NCBI GenBank assembly: GCA_947487845.1
Contig: CANKYC010000058.1
Location: 1-7,285, forward strand
Length of the DNA: 7,285 nucleotides
Source: Rickettsiales bacterium
GTDB taxonomy: Bacteria > Pseudomonadota > Alphaproteobacteria > Rickettsiales > UBA1997
Reading direction: 5' to 3'
The translations under genes were made by a program, and so were the position numbers. Shown in pieces: positions 5,693-7,285 of this stretch. The notes beneath the pieces were generated by a model. That model was not told the origin of the DNA. It was given only the letters and a program-made list of their open reading frames with translations, and searched no databases. Each line of letters starts with the position of its first letter. The first letter of the stretch is position 1.

Positions 5693-6727
5693 ATGAAAAT
5701 TGCTAACGCACAGATTGATTTTTATATCCAAAAAATTGCCCAAGAAAAAATCGCCGGATGCTTGGTATTTGGGCCCGAAACATCAGTTGTAAATTATAGA
5801 TTTGATATGATTTCTAAGAAAATTTCACCAGATTTATCTGATCCATTTATGGTCACAAACCTAAGCAAAGAGCGGCTTTTGGAAGATAAAGGAATTTTAG
5901 CTGATGAGTTTTTTTCCTACTCAATGTTAGGCGGGAGAAAATTAATTTTAGTGAAAGACGTTGATATTGCTGGTGGAGCAGCGCTTAAGATTCTTTTTGA
6001 AGATCGGGATTTTGCTAAAAAAAGTGATAATTTTATTTTGATTCAAGCCGGCGACTTGGATAAATCATCAGCTTTGCGTAAGGCTGCGGAGGATAATCCA
6101 AATTTCGCAGCAATCGCTTGTTACGAAGATGATGAGCGTGTAATTAAGAAATTTATTGAAAATGAATTGGCATCAAAGCAAGTAAAATCAAGCTCTCAAA
6201 CCATTGATTTATTAATAGAAAAGTTCGGAAAAAATCGCCAAATCATTCTGTCCGAACTTGAAAAAATCACCGTTTTTCTAGGTGAAAATAAGGTTTTAAC
6301 AACAGAGCTTGTAGATAAGCTGACACAGTCTGAAAGCGATATTACGGCCAATGAATTTGTAATGAATTTTGCAGCACGAAAATTTGATATTGCATTACAA
6401 CAAACAGAAAAGCTTTTTAAAGATGGTTTTGAACCTATTACCTTAATTCGTTTTCTCTCAAATTACCTTCAAAAGCTTTATCACTGTAGAATTCAAACCG
6501 AATTAGAGAAGGCAAATTTTGAGGAAGTTGTGAAGTCACAACGTCTTTTTTTTAAAACAGAAATCGAATTTCGGAAGCATTTGATGACTCTTCCATTGCA
6601 GTTTTTAACCAAAAATTTACAGGAATTAGCGGAATTAGAGATAAATATTAAAAAAGGCATAATGCCAGGAAAGCCTCTGTTTACTGCCTTTGTCCAAAAT
6701 TGTTTGAGAAAAAATAAAAATATTTAA
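5693..6727 (+). CDS. holA: DNA polymerase III subunit delta
   Basis: This 344-residue protein has the normal length for HolA, the clamp-loader subunit that opens the beta sliding clamp. Family blocks in order are: a degenerate P-loop region LVFGPE (24-29) without a GKT motif, as expected since delta does not bind ATP; the EFFSYSMLGGRKLILVKDV segment (72-90); LDKSSALRKAAEDNPNF (122-138); IACYEDD (141-147); and the C-terminal collar domain with SESDITANEF and the closing PGKPLF. The start at 5693 gives the expected N-terminus, although no Shine-Dalgarno sequence is visible (TTTAACTAATG). In many alphaproteobacteria holA follows leuS and lptE; neither is directly upstream here. The gene is divergent from tonB and is followed by the 16S rRNA leader. 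The family is divergent in sequence, but the assignment is good. Confidence 0.9.
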   Translation: MKIANAQIDFYIQKIAQEKIAGCLVFGPETSVVNYRFDMISKKISPDLSDPFMVTNLSKERLLEDKGILADEFFSYSMLGGRKLILVKDVDIAGGAALKILFEDRDFAKKSDNFILIQAGDLDKSSALRKAAEDNPNFAAIACYEDDERVIKKFIENELASKQVKSSSQTIDLLIEKFGKNRQIILSELEKITVFLGENKVLTTELVDKLTQSESDITANEFVMNFAARKFDIALQQTEKLFKDGFEPITLIRFLSNYLQKLYHCRIQTELEKANFEEVVKSQRLFFKTEIEFRKHLMTLPLQFLTKNLQELAELEINIKKGIMPGKPLFTAFVQNCLRKNKNI

Positions 6728-6746
6728 CAAATATTGATTTGTCTGC

Positions 6747-6774
6747 TTGACAAAAGAAAAGTTGAACCTAAATT
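6747..6774 (+). promoter_or_regulatory. candidate rRNA promoter P1 with GCGCC discriminator
   Basis: TTGACA (6747-6752, perfect consensus) is followed after 16 bases by TAAATT (6769-6774). Directly downstream comes GCGCCGC, strikingly like the discriminator of stringently controlled rRNA promoters (E. coli rrnB P1 has TATAATGCGCCACC). A start near 6781 gives a leader of about 270 bases before 16S. It lies only 20 bases after the holA stop. Confidence 0.6.
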
Positions 6775-6882
6775 GCGCCGCTCGTTCGGAAATGACTTCT
6801 GAATTTTTCCCTGATTTTTGAAAAGAAATTCAAATCAGCTTAACCGCTGAAGACAAATTTCTTTTGCCAAAAATCTAGTTGT

Positions 6883-6911
6883 TTTACATCGTGAATAGTC
6901 GCGTTTATACT
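6883..6911 (+). promoter_or_regulatory. candidate rRNA promoter P2
   Basis: TTTACA (6883-6888) and TATACT (6906-6911) are spaced exactly 17 bases apart, each one base from consensus. Transcription would begin near 6918 and give a leader of about 135 bases before 16S. Unlike P1 it lacks a GC-rich discriminator. Tandem promoters are common for rRNA genes, which supports but does not prove its use. Confidence 0.5.
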
Positions 6912-6946
6912 TTTAGCAAAAAGTAATTTTTAAGAAAAACTAAGGC

Positions 6947-6972
6947 GATAGTTCCGTGTGGACTATCTTTTT
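6947..6972 (+). terminator. terminator-like hairpin within the 16S leader
   Basis: GATAGTTCC (6947-6955) pairs with GGACTATC (6960-6967), forming an 8-bp stem with one bulged T and a GTGT loop, followed at once by TTTTT (6968-6972). This is the form of an intrinsic terminator, but it lies downstream of both candidate promoters and about 80 bases before the mature 16S 5' end. It may end read-through from holA, act as an attenuator, or be a leader structure bypassed by antitermination. Confidence 0.5.
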
Positions 6973-7052
6973 AGATGTTTTCGTTAATTCTAGCGGCAGC
7001 AATGTCGCGAGTTTTATGTCGGCAAAAAAAAGATTCAGTCAGAACAAATTCT

Positions 7053-7285
7053 CAACTTGAGAGTTTGATCCTGGCTCAGAACGAACGCTGGCGGTATGCT
7101 TAACACATGCAAGTCGAACGGATATAGCAATATATTAGTGGCAAACGGGTGAGGAATGTAGAGGAATCTCCCCAGCAGTAAGGAATAACTTTGGGAAACC
7201 AAAGCTAATGCCATATATCACCGATTTATCGGGAAAGATTTATCGCTGTTGGATGAGCCTCTATCGGATTAGCTAGTTGGTGGGG
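7053..7285 (+). rRNA. rrs: 16S ribosomal RNA, 5' part (runs off the window)
   Basis: The near-universal 5' motif AGAGTTTGATCCTGGCTCAG is at 7060-7079, and the block ending ACACATGCAAGTCGAACG follows. By analogy with E. coli, where this motif starts at position 8, the mature 5' end is near 7053 (CAACTTGAGAG). About 233 bases are present, covering V1 and much of V2. The V1 helix is very short (ATATA-GCAA-TATAT after GAACGG). GGCGGTATGCTTAAC and GGAAAGATTTATCGCTG are reminiscent of Rickettsiales and Holosporales. GTGAGGAATGTAGAGG replaces the more common GTGAGTAAYG form. The gene is on the plus strand after holA; whether 23S and 5S follow cannot be seen. Confidence 0.97.

Larger units (their letters stand above)
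6728..7052 (+). other. 16S rRNA leader and spacer, non-coding
   Basis: No open frame of note lies between the holA stop and the 16S 5' end. It holds two candidate promoters (6747-6774 and 6883-6911) and several hairpins. These are CTGATTT/AAATCAG with internal GAA/TTC (6811-6838); ACTTTT-AGCA-AAAAGT (6909-6924) followed by AATTTTT; the terminator-like stem at 6947-6972; and GCGGCA-GCAA-TGTCGC with a GNRA loop (6993-7008). No tRNA and no convincing boxA were found. After holA only a short AT stem (ACAAAT/ATTTGT, 6727-6742) without a T-run is seen. Confidence 0.6.

Noticed and set aside
6973..7050. boxA antitermination site before 16S
   Set aside because: TGTTTTCGTTAA (6976-6987) matches TGCTCTTTAACA too poorly to be called.

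Overview
The window comes from an AT-rich alphaproteobacterium. The partial 16S rRNA gene at the right edge opens with the alphaproteobacterial form of the 5' end and reads GGCGGTATGCTTAACACATG. It has a shortened V1 helix and the stretch GGAAAGATTTATCGCTG, a combination that recalls Rickettsiales and Holosporales (host-associated lineages). That placement is from memory of family signatures, not from an alignment.

Layout, left to right. Positions 1 to about 175 hold the 3' end of an IS481-type insertion sequence: the transposase C-terminus plus a duplicated terminal motif. Positions 325-710 hold a decayed N-terminal fragment of an EcoRI-type adenine DNA methyltransferase with a frameshift, an in-frame stop and a lost catalytic part. 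From 5403 down to 727, all on the minus strand, lies an iron-uptake cluster in transcription order tonB, exbB, exbD, a Fiu-like TonB-dependent siderophore receptor, and a PiuC/YbiX-type Fe(II)-dependent dioxygenase. On the plus strand, holA (DNA polymerase III delta subunit) occupies 5693-6727. A leader of about 300 bases with two candidate promoters and several hairpins precedes the 16S rRNA gene, which starts near 7053 and runs off the window.

The five minus-strand genes form one functional unit. ExbB and ExbD use the proton gradient to energise TonB, which drives ferric-siderophore import through the outer-membrane receptor; the dioxygenase regularly accompanies such catecholate receptors. 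A Fur-box-like palindrome (16 of 19 consensus bases) covers the -35 element of the tonB promoter, so iron repression of the cluster is the simplest reading. The exbD-receptor gap carries a 10-bp hairpin just after the exbD stop and a 53-bp inverted repeat resembling a small mobile element, so the receptor pair may be transcribed partly independently.

No new defence or other undescribed system is evident. The most unusual points are the terminator-like hairpin inside the 16S leader, the 53-bp inverted repeat with a related motif upstream of tonB, and the decayed methyltransferase beside the IS end.
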